Positions 29,479-38,990 of a DNA stretch of 64,000 bases are shown here, piece after piece (within the stretch, counting starts at the first letter, position 1; each line of letters starts with the position of its first letter). The notes beneath the pieces are model-generated. The model did not search any database. It was not told the DNA's origin and saw nothing but the letters and a program-made list of their open reading frames with translations. Source of the DNA: Hyposmocoma kahamanoa (Eukaryota > Arthropoda > Insecta > Lepidoptera > Cosmopterigidae). A program made the position numbers and the translations under genes. Location of the stretch: assembly GCF_003589595.1 (NCBI RefSeq), contig NW_020653337.1, positions 3,102,561 through 3,166,560 of the forward strand. The letters are read 5' to 3'.

Positions 29479-30900
29479 GAAAAGCACAATACATGCCTCG
29501 GCGGGATCGCGGTTTGCTTGATCGCTTTAGAACAAGCCAAGTTATACCTCATACGTCCCTTACTTCCCAGTCTCTGTAATAATCTTATATTTTAACAAAT
29601 ATTCTTAATAATTTATACGACAAATACCTTAAACCTTTGCAAGGACTATACACAGTGGCTGCCCCTAGGGTGTAACTTAAAAAGTCACAAAATGTACGGA
29701 ACCACTTCTCATAAGCAAAAGAACTTTAAACCATTCCATCAAAGAGATCACAAAAAGGTCCCATAATCAAGTTCTCCGAGAGCAATTACCAAAGTTTGCG
29801 TTTGACAAATATTCCGCTTTAACAAATACGGGCCACGATTTTTCCTTTTATCGCCCCTCCCACAGCTGCGGGGCGCTTGATACACAATTTTTCAGCGAGA
29901 TATAGCGGGGCCGCTACAGGGTAACATACCTGAAGGTGACCACAAGTTTGCATTGTTTAAAAAAATAGAACAAGGCAATTAATTACATAATACTTAATTG
30001 TTTTGTTTTGTAGTTTAGTAACGAAGATAATAATTATCATTTTTAATTTAGTTGGCATAACGTAACAACATGAACAACATTTACTAAATTGATACACTTA
30101 AAATTTGATACGAATCAAAATATCAACGCGTTAAGTATCAGGGATTGAAAAAACCGAATTTAAATAATTTTAATAGAAGGTTATTTTTTAGTTAATCTAC
30201 CTACTACAAAATCTAGTACTAAGCCAGTGTGGGGAACATTAACGCGATAATTTTAGCATGATGACCTGTTTGAACTTGCAAAAAGATCGATTGTACGTAT
30301 AAACAATCGACCAAAATTTATGGTAGTTTTTGTAAAAATTACTGATATAAATGAATGGAAAGAACCCCGTTCAAACTATCATAATTAATGATAATAAATA
30401 ATAACACACGAACATATGAATAATACCAAAATTTAAGTGCCTTAATTGAGAGACTTGAGTCCGTAGTAGCTTAGTTACTGACCTGTGTTACAATTACAAT
30501 CTCCATGCTCCTTCCCCTTATTATTTACATTTTAATATCAAAGTAACTACGTTGCATTACAAACAATATGGTGGTGAGTAAATTGTGTGCGTGCGAGCGT
30601 TTGCGTGAGTGTGTGTATGTATAGAGTAAATATGTGTGTGACTAAAGTATGCATATGTACATATACTCTTAGCAGGTCTGCTGTTGTATTTTATTTCAAC
30701 TTGTAATTCACTGGATCGCACAAAAGTGCTTCCCGCTATTTAAAGACTCTTATTACATTTTCATAAGTGCCATAGTTCAAAGTTAAAACATGAGTAAGTG
30801 AACCTGTTTCAACACGAGCACGTTCAAATATGTTGAAAATTAAATTCCAAGTCATTGTCCCTTAACATCTAAAACTGTATCCCAATAAAATCATAATAAT
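29479..30900. other. Unassigned sequence
   Basis: A GC-richer patch at 29840-29925 (CGCCCCTCCCACAGCTGCGG) and a GT-rich line at 30585-30640 (TGTGTGCGTGCGAGCG) stand out. No frame or repeat family recognised. Confidence 0.45.
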
Positions 30901-31135
30901 GTGGTCACAATAGCTATGGCTATAGCGGTTCATAGCAGACGAGTCTTTAAAAGTTTATCGGCGAAGTTGGCGCACCTCGGGATGATATATCGGATTGCAT
31001 TAATCTTCGTTTATTGCTTAACTGTTGTTGCGATTACTAGCATACTATTGTTTGTTATTTGCTACTTAATGGTCTTAGTCACGTATTAATATACCCAACT
31101 TAAGTACACGGTCGGTACTGAATAAACTGTTTTCA
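30901..31135 (+). other. Transcript-end-like stretch with small hydrophobic frame
   Basis: A frame open from a GTG at 30901 (first in-frame ATG 30916) to the stop at 31087-31089 ends in a strongly hydrophobic segment (ALIFVYCLTVVAITSILLFV) compatible with a membrane helix. It is followed by GAATAAA (about 31120) and, 12-15 bp later, an A9 run at 31140. Signal plus A-run is the mark of a retroposed RNA or LINE end. The frame itself is not recognised. Confidence 0.3.
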
Positions 31136-31144
31136 ATTTAAAAA

Positions 31145-31640
31145 AAAATTACTCTTGACATGTTGGCCGAGCCCAGGCCAACGCGAGCGTAGGCAAATTG
31201 ATTAGGTGAGTTTTGTGGAGCTGCCCACACGTTGGCCGCTGTCAGTTTTCATTGTGCACTGAAACAGCTCCGCCACCAATGAGGAAATTTGGTAGTCGGC
31301 TTAGAGTCAGCGGCTCAGCGGTGGCAACCGTTAGTCGTGCGGAGCGCGACGGGAAGTAAGCGTGCCTACAGCTCCGGTACCTACATATCTGGAAAATAGC
31401 GAGGGTACTGTACGTGCTCCCGGGGCGGCTCACCTAAGGCACTAGCCTTACAGACTGCTGATCCGGGGTTAGGACCTGACTTAGATGGTCCCTGTGCAAG
31501 TTCGCTTGCACAGGTCATAGTGTCCTTCCCGCATAACCAAGAGGTTGATAGGGAGTGGTTGAGAAAGATTGAGAGGGCAATATAAACAAAACTTCTGTAG
31601 AAAGATATGGGACTGTGCACTGAAACAATATGGACGACGC
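31145..31640 (-). mobile_element. Family L element, LTR-like, copy 2
   Basis: Inverse copy of the 24.6-25.03 kb element. On minus, GGTGAGCCGCCCCGGGAGCA, TATTTTCCAGATATGTAGG and AACGGTTGCCACCGCTGAGC occur in the same order. This copy has a short hairpin, CCTGTGCAAG with CTTGCACAGG (31491-31515), not seen in copy 1. Minus frames of 60-80 codons across it are repeat translation. Confidence 0.5.
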
Positions 31641-31644
31641 CGAC

Positions 31645-31935
31645 TTAGAAGTGCCAATCACAGCTTTAAATCGCAAAGATTTAAGGGGCACTGCCAGTGC
31701 GCCCATCACCCTGAGACATAAGTTGAAAACTCCCATGCAATTGCAATTATGCAAATGCAATGAATAGACTCAGGTATTACTTTGCAGAAGTCCATGTTAA
31801 TAAAAATGGAAGTTAATCAATTTGCTACTCCGCGAAATCCAGAGAAGGTCCCATGTGCCTGTAATTTCACCAACATCTTTCTCTTCATCCTTTAAGACAG
31901 GAACACAGTAATGCCCACATTATTGCTACCATCCT
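31645..31935 (-). repeat. S2 fragments, two pieces of one copy
   Basis: Positions 31650-31740 (CTTTAAATCGCAAAGATTTA, GGGGCACTGCCAGTGCGCCC, CACCCTGAGACATAAGTTG) and 31845-31930 (GGTCCCATGTGCCTGTAATT, GGAACACAGTAATGCC) are in S2 order on minus. An unrelated stretch of about 100 bp separates them. Confidence 0.75.
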
Positions 31936-32304
31936 TCATAATCGGAAACTAACTTCGATTCAATCGCTCAAAAGCAGTATTAGTCAAACGTTACATCGGC
32001 AAAGGCTTCGTAAAAACAGTTTGTCGAACTTGAATACAGATTCAAACATTATATTTAATTTAAAACAGACTTTATGCAAATAATCTGACTGCTTTTATTA
32101 CGTACCGACATCTGTCGCTACCTGACGTTTAATAATAACAAATAAACAATAAAAAAAAGTTTAATTCAGATCGTTAAAAAGATAACCAAGCGGATATTGA
32201 GAGGTTATCGGAACATCGAGTCGGTTCAATGATCACCCTGTGGATGTTACGATTCGTTGCTTTTAACGATTAACATTTAAAAAATAATATGGGTAATGAA
32301 TCTT
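31936..32304. other. Unassigned AT-rich sequence
   Basis: No frame, repeat partner or notable structure seen. Confidence 0.5.
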
Positions 32305-32478
32305 TTTTAACCGACTTCAAGAAAAGGAGAACGTTCTCAATTCGACTTTTTGTATAGTATGTTAAGCGATAACTTCACAAAGTTAATCGGTTCACAAACC
32401 GATTTTGATGATTCTTTTTTTGTTAGAAAGAGGTTACCTCAGTAGTGGTTCCATTTAAATTTTAAGAAAATATTCTAC
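32305..32478 (-). repeat. RA 3' fragment, inverted
   Basis: Plus reads TTTTTAACCGACTTCAAG, GTTCTCAATTCGACTTTTTG, ATCGGTTCACAAACCG and GAGGTTACCTCAG, the complement of the RA 3' half. It stops where family D begins. Confidence 0.7.
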
Positions 32479-32919
32479 TCTTTAAATTGGTCGCATGTTA
32501 TTATTAGCTGCGATCTTTTTATAGGCTGGATTTTAGGTTGTTTATCGTAGTGAAGTTGTGATACGTGTTATTAAACTATGTTTTTTATATTATACATATA
32601 TCTAGTACAATTTTTTTCTATTTTCTTTCTTGCTTTAAATGGATACACTGGTTCCAACTTTCGCGATTTTTATACATTATTTGATTTTAAATTCGGAGAC
32701 AGTTTCTTCGAGACCGGGACGCTGCAATATGCGTTCCGGTGTTCCGGACGCAAGGTAAATAAAATAAAAAATGATTTTATATACATTTAAGTCCTGAATT
32801 TGAAATTTAGATAGGTAGTTTAAAATGTTGTCTATTATATCTGAAAATATTATCGTATATTTAGAACCATTATCAAAAGTTTATTATAATTTTACAATAA
32901 GTAATCAGGTGATCCTTCA
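32479..32919 (+). repeat. Family D repeat, copy 1
   Basis: Shares CGCATGTTATTATTAGCTG, TTTTAGGTTGTTTATCGTA, GTGATACGTG, TGAAAATATTATCGTATATT and AAGTTTATTATAATTTTACA with 44.31-44.52 kb in the same order. The related end ATTACCTAAACCTTTGTAGT resumes at 33123, after an insertion. A 70-codon frame at 32578 has no motif. Confidence 0.6.
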
Positions 32920-33112
32920 TAAAACATTTCATTATGTAGGAAATGAAACTACTTTTCCGGATTTAAATCGCGTATATTTGTTTTTTCAAACAAACCGACG
33001 TTTCAAAGGAAAAAACAAATATACGCGATTTAAATCCGGAAAAATACTTTCATTTCCTATGTGTAACAATCGCGAAAACCTAAGAACTCGATACTTCATT
33101 ATGGTTTGTTTA
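32920..33112. mobile_element. Family K inverted-repeat element inserted in family D
   Basis: Arms 32938-32987 and 33009-33058 (50 bp each) are near-perfect inverse complements around a 21-base loop holding CCGACGTTTC. The following TAACAATCGCGAAAACCTAA and AACTCGAT recur in inverse orientation at 34.95-34.99 kb. The family D copy at 44.5 kb lacks this segment, so it is an insertion here. A 167-codon plus frame spanning it and the next SINE is an artefact of two repeats. Confidence 0.6.
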
Positions 33113-33152
33113 CATTTAGACAATTACCTAAACCTTTGTAGTATTATATTTA

Positions 33153-33366
33153 AACTGCCTCTGTGGCCGAACGGTTACCATGCCGGACTGCCACGCAGAG
33201 GTCCCAGGTTCGATTCCCGGGCCGGGAGAAATATTTGTATGGCCTACATTTATTTCTCTCGTGAGTTTGGGTGTAATTTGTGGTTGTCTATGTGTGTCCA
33301 TGGCACCCGCGACACAGGATTTCCCTAGTGCGGGGCTATGTTGAGTGTATGCGTTATTATTATTAT
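33153..33366 (+). repeat. S1 tRNA-like SINE, full length
   Basis: Close to consensus: TGGCCGAACGG, CTGCCACGCAGAGGTCCC, box B GGTTCGATTCC, GGGCCGGGAG, body, and a GCGTTATTATTATTATAG tail. It is inserted into the distal part of family D copy 1. Confidence 0.88.
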
Positions 33367-33984
33367 AGTATACAGGTACTATAGAAGACACGGGTCTTCT
33401 GCCTATAAATTAAATGTTAAAACAATCACAGGTGATTAGTCCATCTTTTCGAGAGAACTAAGATAAGATGGTCTACAGGCGGCTCGACAAATCTGTACAA
33501 TTACCGTCGTTAATGACGCCGCCGGTACGCTGCACGATTTATTGACGCATTGGGGTTCGGTTTTACATACATTTTCATATTTATCGATAGAGAAAAGGAT
33601 TTAAGTTTTTTTTTTGAAGTTTTTCTCAGACGTCTGGGGTAGAAAGGTAAGGAGGGAATACCGGTAACTTATTATTAAATGTCAGAATGTTTCAAACCAA
33701 TTATTTTTTGTGAAATTACAGTAAACAAATGTCAAGTATTGTTGAGCAATAAATGTCTGTTTCTAGTTATGAAGAATCGATAAACCTCAATGAAGATCAT
33801 TGATAAACACAAAATAAAAAATCTACTCACTGCTGCGCACGGGTCTTTTTATAGACGTGACAAATAGAAGACTACACTCCACCGGATATTAAATGGAAAG
33901 TGAAATCCGAACGGGAAGAAAGCTAATGCAGTGTCTATACGATACCTCCCATGTAAGTTGTTGTGAGTCAAAATATCATTTTTT
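33367..33984. other. Unassigned sequence
   Basis: Positions 33600-33680 (TCTGGGGTAGAAAGG, GGTAACTTATT) loosely resemble 44640-44685, probably more of family D. The rest is unassigned. Confidence 0.4.
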
Positions 33985-34123
33985 ACTTTTTCACTTAAAT
34001 ATATCCTTTTTTATATATAGTATAGGTTCCATATTTAAAAGTAAAGAAATCAATTCGTGTTATGTTTACTTTCAAACATGAAACCTATACATAAAAATAG
34101 GATATATTTAAGTTAAAAAGCAA
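33985..34123. repeat. Imperfect inverted repeat, arms about 55 bp
   Basis: Left arm 33985-34043 (CTTAAATATATCCTTTTTTA, TATAGGTTCC, AAAAGTAAA) and right arm 34068-34123 (TTTACTTTC, GAAACCTATA, AAAAATAGGATATATTTAAG) pair with a few mismatches around a loop of about 24 bases. Probably a fold-back or MITE-like element. No target duplication was resolved. Confidence 0.65.
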
Positions 34124-34361
34124 ACAGTGGTAAGTACATATATTCACTGACAATAATTTACGTGTGGTATCGATTTTATAGTCACGGCTCTGGCCACCTC
34201 CATCCTGCATATCTACAAGTTGCCTCTTCACGTCTCGTTTGAAATCTCCTCTAAAGTGTCCTAGGGTCTCAAGGGTCAATTTAGGCTATAATTCTCTCTA
34301 GAATTCACACGTTTTCTAAAAATCGTGGAGCTTCTTTTATTCAAAAATAAAATTAATATCC
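34124..34361. other. Unassigned sequence
   Basis: A 64-codon minus frame (34085-34279) starts in the inverted repeat and has no motif. Nothing else. Confidence 0.4.
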
Positions 34362-34423
34362 AAAAAAGACTGTCTGGGAAACCCTAGGGCGCCGGTCCTA
34401 GGGTTTCCCAGACAGTCTTTTTT
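34362..34423. repeat. Perfect 27-bp inverted repeat with 8-base loop
   Basis: Arms 34362-34388 (AAAAAAGACTGTCTGGGAAA, CCCTAGG) and 34397-34423 are exact inverse complements. Loop GCGCCGGT. The right arm runs into TTTTATTACCATAGCC. As RNA this is a hairpin ending in a U-run, superficially terminator-like, but the context is eukaryotic repeat DNA. Confidence 0.9.
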
Positions 34424-34934
34424 TATTACCATAGCCATACGCTGCCAGCATTTTGGGCACCATGCCGCGGGGACCCAATTTTATTCACATTGTTTAATCC
34501 TAGTTTTACTTTTTAGTATTTAAGCTTTTGTTGTACCGCACCTTCTTTGCATTTTGTCCCGACGTTCTCCATCGCCGTTGGTAACAGCCAATTGTAAACT
34601 AAACATCTAAAAACCTATATAACTTAGAAACCAATGGTACAAGACCATAGGAATTCCAGCCATTCTCCCTTTGGGTTACAACCGCTCTTTGCCTGCACCA
34701 GCCGCATCGTTTTTTCCAAAGACAAAACAAAAGGAAATGTGTTAATCCGACTAGATTAGAAAGGCGATAACCGGCGTGCAAAATCGCTGCGTGACATCGC
34801 ACATCGGTCGAGCAATCTGCTAATCCATGGAGCGATTAATCGGCTCGCTATCCGTATAAGGGAAAAGAATTTTGGTATAAATATTGAATATAATTTATTT
34901 TCTCTAATTATATAATGGTGTTCAAGGTAAAAAT
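34424..34934. other. Possible eroded LINE 3' region and unassigned sequence
   Basis: GCTGCCAGCATTTTGGGCAC and CATGCCGCGGGGACCC (about 34440-34480), followed by an AT-rich TTGTTTAATCC stretch, look like a LINE untranslated region in inverse orientation. This is from memory only. A 67-codon minus frame at 34599-34802 is unrecognised. Confidence 0.3.
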
Positions 34935-35065
34935 ATATGTTATGTTCCTTATCGAGTTCTTAGGTTTTCGCGATTGTTACATATAAGAAATGAAACTATT
35001 TTTGTCGTTTATGTACATTTATATACGTATATGTATATTTATTTTGTCAAGCAAACCAACGTTTC
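34935..35065 (+). repeat. Family K half copy
   Basis: ATCGAGTTCTTAGGTTTTCG, CGATTGTTACATATAAGAAA, TGAAACTATTTTTG and AAGCAAACCAACGTTTCGG match one arm and the loop of the element at 32.92-33.11 kb in inverse orientation. The second arm is absent. Confidence 0.55.
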
Positions 35066-35569
35066 GGGCCCTTTACAATTTTTTAATTTTTTCAATTTTC
35101 CCAGGGAATATTTTTGTTTTTAATTTTTTTTTATGATAAGTGATGGGAATACAGCGCCCACAGTTTAAGCCGTTGGTCCACCGAGGTTTCTGTGATGAAT
35201 AAAGCGTGATTTTTATTACCATTTATACCTCTATGTTCAAATATTTGTGGACAAAATTTTATATAAAATAACTACGAGTTTTTTCCTAGGCTTTTGTAAA
35301 TCTTTTTCGATTTGAAAAAGTTCTAGTAATTATTTTCTGTATTATGTGTTTATTTCTCAGAAATAAACACAGGATTTTATGACGTCCATAAAACCGACAC
35401 CCTTATTTATTATGTTTTTTTATTAACATACTAATTCAATTTTTTTTATCTTTCAAAATTGTAGTAATTTTAGTTTTAACAATTTTAATTTTGTATTTTG
35501 ACAATTTTAACAATAAATGCAAATTTTATTAGATAATGTATTTTATTATTTTGATTTCATCTTTTATTT
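35066..35569. other. Very AT-rich stretch with a short palindrome
   Basis: Positions 35345-35357 (TGTGTTTATTTCT) and 35359-35371 are inverse complements one base apart. The remainder is T/A-rich with no frame. Confidence 0.5.
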
Positions 35570-36205
35570 TTGGTTTTAGATTGATTTTTACTATATTTTA
35601 ATTTTATTACTGATTTTATGATTATGTAAATATGGGACTACACTCCTGAAATAAAAATTATTCAAATTATTAATATTATTAATGATAAAAGAAGTGCCAA
35701 TTTCATCTCCATCTCCCCTGATGGAAAGTGACGATGATGGCGACAAAGGTGCATGCACACCTAAATATTGCCTATTCACTCTCGCCTTGAAAAAGCCCAA
35801 GTTATAGCGTTCAGGGAACAAAATCTACAGGCAATGGAATCTACTTAGTGGTCATTCTTAAATCTGAAAATTATGATACTGGTGTTTTTCTCAATTTCGT
35901 GATGTTTTCTGCCATCTCTACTCAAGCTATCAGTGGTCTTACAACGGATCGCGTTGTTGTAGTTTTTGTGAAATTGGTCCCGATCGACTCGTCTGATTCC
36001 CTCAAAGCAACTAGCCAGTCAATCTGCGTATGCGCTGGCAATAATGACCCGCGCGCATCTCTAGACTATCCACAACATAGGGATGGAACTCCAGCCTACA
36101 TTTAGTCCCCCGATGATGGAAAAGGGAAGGCAGAACTAAATCGTTCAATTCCATCGTACGCTCTCCGTGACATATCCTGTAGAAGTTTAGAATAAATGCC
36201 ATTTA
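35570..36205 (-). pseudogene. Non-LTR retrotransposon pol C-terminus, decayed
   Basis: On minus, 36011-36202 encodes a segment with LVLPSLFHHRGTK and FHPYVVDSLEMRAGH. Positions 35591-35821 encode FPERYNLGFFKARVNRQYLG followed by a low-complexity NNINNLNN stretch. The FP.RY.LG.FKARVNR block just before the C-terminus is a hallmark I know from lepidopteran LINE proteins. The two blocks are in different frames with stops between, so the copy is dead. Plus-strand frames across it are shadows. Confidence 0.65.
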
Positions 36206-37044
36206 CAAAGCTTCACAGCATGAGCAGTTTCTACATTTAAATATGAATAATACAAGTAGATACGTTGCAAATAGTGATGTTCACGAAACAGGAACACACC
36301 AACGATTTCTTAAGTCATTAGTCGGTACGTCGGTGGCCAACCCCAAGTTATCACCCAACCTTTTTCGCATAAATTATAACAAATTCCTCCAAATACACAA
36401 ACATACACGCACGTTAATGTTTCCTCTAATAAATCATACTTTGACACAACATGTGCTTAATGTATATTGAGCAAATACTCACGTATGTGCTTAACGGAGA
36501 TAAAAATGTGATCTATGGACGGAGAACTTACCTGTAAAAGAAAATTTTTTGATTAGTATGTGGTTAAGTGCAATTTGCGATGTAAAATATTGCTCTGAAG
36601 AAACGCTGCTGCAACTCATATTTTTTAAAATAGTGTAGGTACAAAATTCCAGAATATAAATTAACTACAATGTTTAAAAATGCCTTTGTCGCAAACTCGA
36701 AGTACCTACTACAATTCATTTTGTTTTAAAGTGGCTATACTACGGTGAAGTCGATACGGGGTGCGCTTATGCTGTGAGATACGCTATACCCCCAGCACGA
36801 CCAACCGGCACTACGAACAGAATAAGTAGAAAAAAATTCGAATGCAACTGCATAATTTTTAAACGCTTTTTGGATATACTCGTGATGGAGCCTCGTCTAG
36901 TAGTATATATGTTTTAAGTCCGCTACCGTTGGCGTGCGGACTCTACGGGCTTCGCCCTCCATTGGATTTCGGCCTACGTGCTCGCTACTTTTGAGTTTAC
37001 TTTAAAAGATGAAAATAGGTCTTCAATGGCGGCCATATTTAAAA
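36206..37044. other. Unassigned sequence
   Basis: A GC-richer line at 36925-36990 (GTGCGGACTCTACGGGCTTC) contains the small hairpin GGGCTTCGCCC. Short frames are without motifs. Confidence 0.45.
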
Positions 37045-37530
37045 ATTACAATAATATATTTTGACTGCAAATTATTATCATACAATCCTAGAAATTTTTT
37101 CATGCCAATTTTCAGCTAGAGCAAAGCAAGTTTTTTCAACAGCCATTTATATGGAATAAAGAACTAATAAATGGCGGCTATCGCAAAATGGCGGAAACGA
37201 AAGTTTTACGACAAATTATATGATTGAAGACATACCGATTTTCAGTCGGATTAGAACATTTTAGAATGATGCTAACCTAAATCAATATAAAGATGTCGCG
37301 ATATTGCAGCATGCCGTTTAAAATTATGATTGAAGACATATCTTCAATCATAATTTGTGGTAAAAATTACGTTTCCGTCATTTTATGATAGTCGTCATAA
37401 GTGTATTTTTTCAATATAAGTGGCTGTTGAAAAAACCTTTGTTTGCGGGCTGAAAATTGGCACGAAGAGATTTCTACTATTGTCTGATAATAATCTGCGT
37501 CAATATGATTATAGATACTTTTCAAATGGT
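37045..37530. mobile_element. Fold-back element with arms of about 165-185 bp and a perfect inner palindrome
   Basis: The left arm (about 37045-37232) is matched by the inverse complement of about 37336-37530. Shared words in order: ATTATTATCA.ACAAT, GCCAATTTTCAGC, AAGTTTTTTCAACAGCCA / GGTTTTTTCAACAGCCA, ATGGCGGAAACG / ATGACGGAAACG and TATGATTGAAGA. I judge the arms roughly 80 percent alike. At the centre, 37321-37336 and 37341-37356 form a perfect 16-bp palindrome around CATA. There is no transposase. 75-77-codon frames on both strands cover the right arm and are artefacts. No target duplication was found. Confidence 0.7.
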
Positions 37531-37764
37531 TGCTGGAATCATGTTTTACTGTGCCACATCTGTCACTTATGCATATTTTTTGTTCAAAAAGCATCCGTAG
37601 TGGATGTTAACATTATTGCCACAGCATTTTTTAGAAAACGTGTCCCACCATAGATCGCATCGTCGCTTAACAGATATTGTGGCTAATACTGAGTCTATTT
37701 TTTTTATTAAGGCTAATAAATTAAATATAATAATATTTAGAGACAATGCGCTTCCATAATAAAT
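37531..37764. other. Unassigned sequence
   Basis: No repeat partner; no motif in the short frames. Confidence 0.45.
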
Positions 37765-38155
37765 TCCGGGGCAATGTATACCTTTCTATAATAAGATTCC
37801 GGTTGATATTCAAAATTTGCCATATACGAGGTTTAAAACTATAGTGAAACAAAGACTTTATACACAAGATTATTTATACTTTTGCGCATTTGGATAACAA
37901 AAACCCGTTATAATGACCCGTTTAGCTCTTGCTAATTTAATAAAAAGTTGTCTTGATTTATGATGTTTGAAATAAATATTGTAAATGATAAAATATATGT
38001 GTACAAATGTTAATGTCCAAAGACCAACTCTTAGAGTTTCGTGTTTGTTCTTAGCAGGAGAATCTACCAATGAACAGTAGAGTTTAAACAATATGACGAT
38101 TGCAATTTGCTTACCTATGAAATAAAGATTGTTTGATTTTGACTTTAGTAACACA
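37765..38155 (+). pseudogene. LJ non-LTR retrotransposon 3' end
   Basis: A coding end reads NKIPVDIQNLP then FKTIVKQRLYTQDYLYF, with the stop at 37895-37897. The 3' UTR of about 255 bp ends AACTCTTAGAGTTTCGTG, TTACCTATGAAATAAAGATT, TTTGACTTTAG. It lines up with 25.6-25.98 kb over its whole length. 5'-truncated. A 94-codon minus frame over it is a shadow. Confidence 0.7.
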
Positions 38156-38924
38156 TATAATTAAATATGTCACAGCCAGTAGTTATAGCCACGTGTCGGT
38201 TATTACCTCCTCACTAAAGTTTTGTATTATCCGGGAACCCTCATTCAAGAAGAGCACTCAATAATAGTTAGTGGTGTACAATATGCGCACGCGTCAACTC
38301 TTGATCCTTCCTGTATGAAGCGAGTGAATTGGTTTATGAATAACCAAAATTTTCATACAAAACAAAGGGCATACTGGCTTGTGCTTGAAGAATGTAATTA
38401 TACACTGTGTTTTTTTTTAACTGAGACAAAATGGGGAAATTGCAGTTGGACAAACTGTCTTAGTAATCATAAATTTTTGTGAAAACAATTTTGACATTGT
38501 CAATGTTTTGATCAAGCTTGAGTTGGAATAATTGATAATTTTTTTTAGTGCTGATCGACTCAGTTTCAAGTAACGATAATTTTATTGTATTAGAAGAAAA
38601 ATCGGGAAAGCAGAAGTTGATCAACATTCATATTTATCACTTATTTTCTCAAAAAAAAAGATTTAATGGTTCCTAAACCAGTTTCCCTGTATCTCCTATG
38701 GTTTCTGATTTCCCCATACTGTCCCAGTTACAAAAACCACTGTATTTAGTACAATTAAATGTACATTCAAAGTTCAGCGCTTTTCCCAATGTAGCTTGCT
38801 GGGTTTAATCTTCGCTTCTCATTGGTGGATAATAAGTCAAGCGAAAGTCATATAGGTATCATATATACACGCTGCCGCAGAATAGGCAATCGGAAAAGGT
38901 TTCAGAAATTATTGAAAATGAACT
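38156..38924. other. Unassigned, with one unrecognised plus-strand frame
   Basis: An 86-codon frame (38222-38482) encodes a mixed product (MYYPGTLIQEEHSIIVSG..., later WLVLEECNYTLCFFL). It has no domain that I know, and no promoter or splice context was found. Confidence 0.35.
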
Positions 38925-38990
38925 CTAACTTCGGGAGACCTATACCCAGCAGTTGGTGAAATCAGGTCGTGGATGATGATGACAATGAAC
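38925..38990 (+). repeat. RTE-like LINE tail
   Basis: CGGGAGACCTATACCCAGCA, then GTTGGTGAAATCAGG and a GGATGATGATGAC short-repeat end. The combination GAGACCTAT.CCCAGCAGT plus an ATG/GAT trinucleotide tail is, from memory, typical of lepidopteran RTE-type elements. Confidence 0.5.

Noticed and set aside
32825..33328. 167-codon plus frame, the longest outside copia
   Set aside because: It runs through family D, the K hairpin and an S1 SINE. The tail is repeat translation and no domain is present.
34362..34423. Rho-independent terminator
   Set aside because: Hairpin plus T-run shape only; the window is eukaryotic repeat DNA with no upstream gene.
34935..35065. Hammerhead-ribozyme or Penelope-type motif, suggested by CGAAACG on minus
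   Set aside because: No CTGATGA core is present at a suitable distance, and the block is explained as half of family K.
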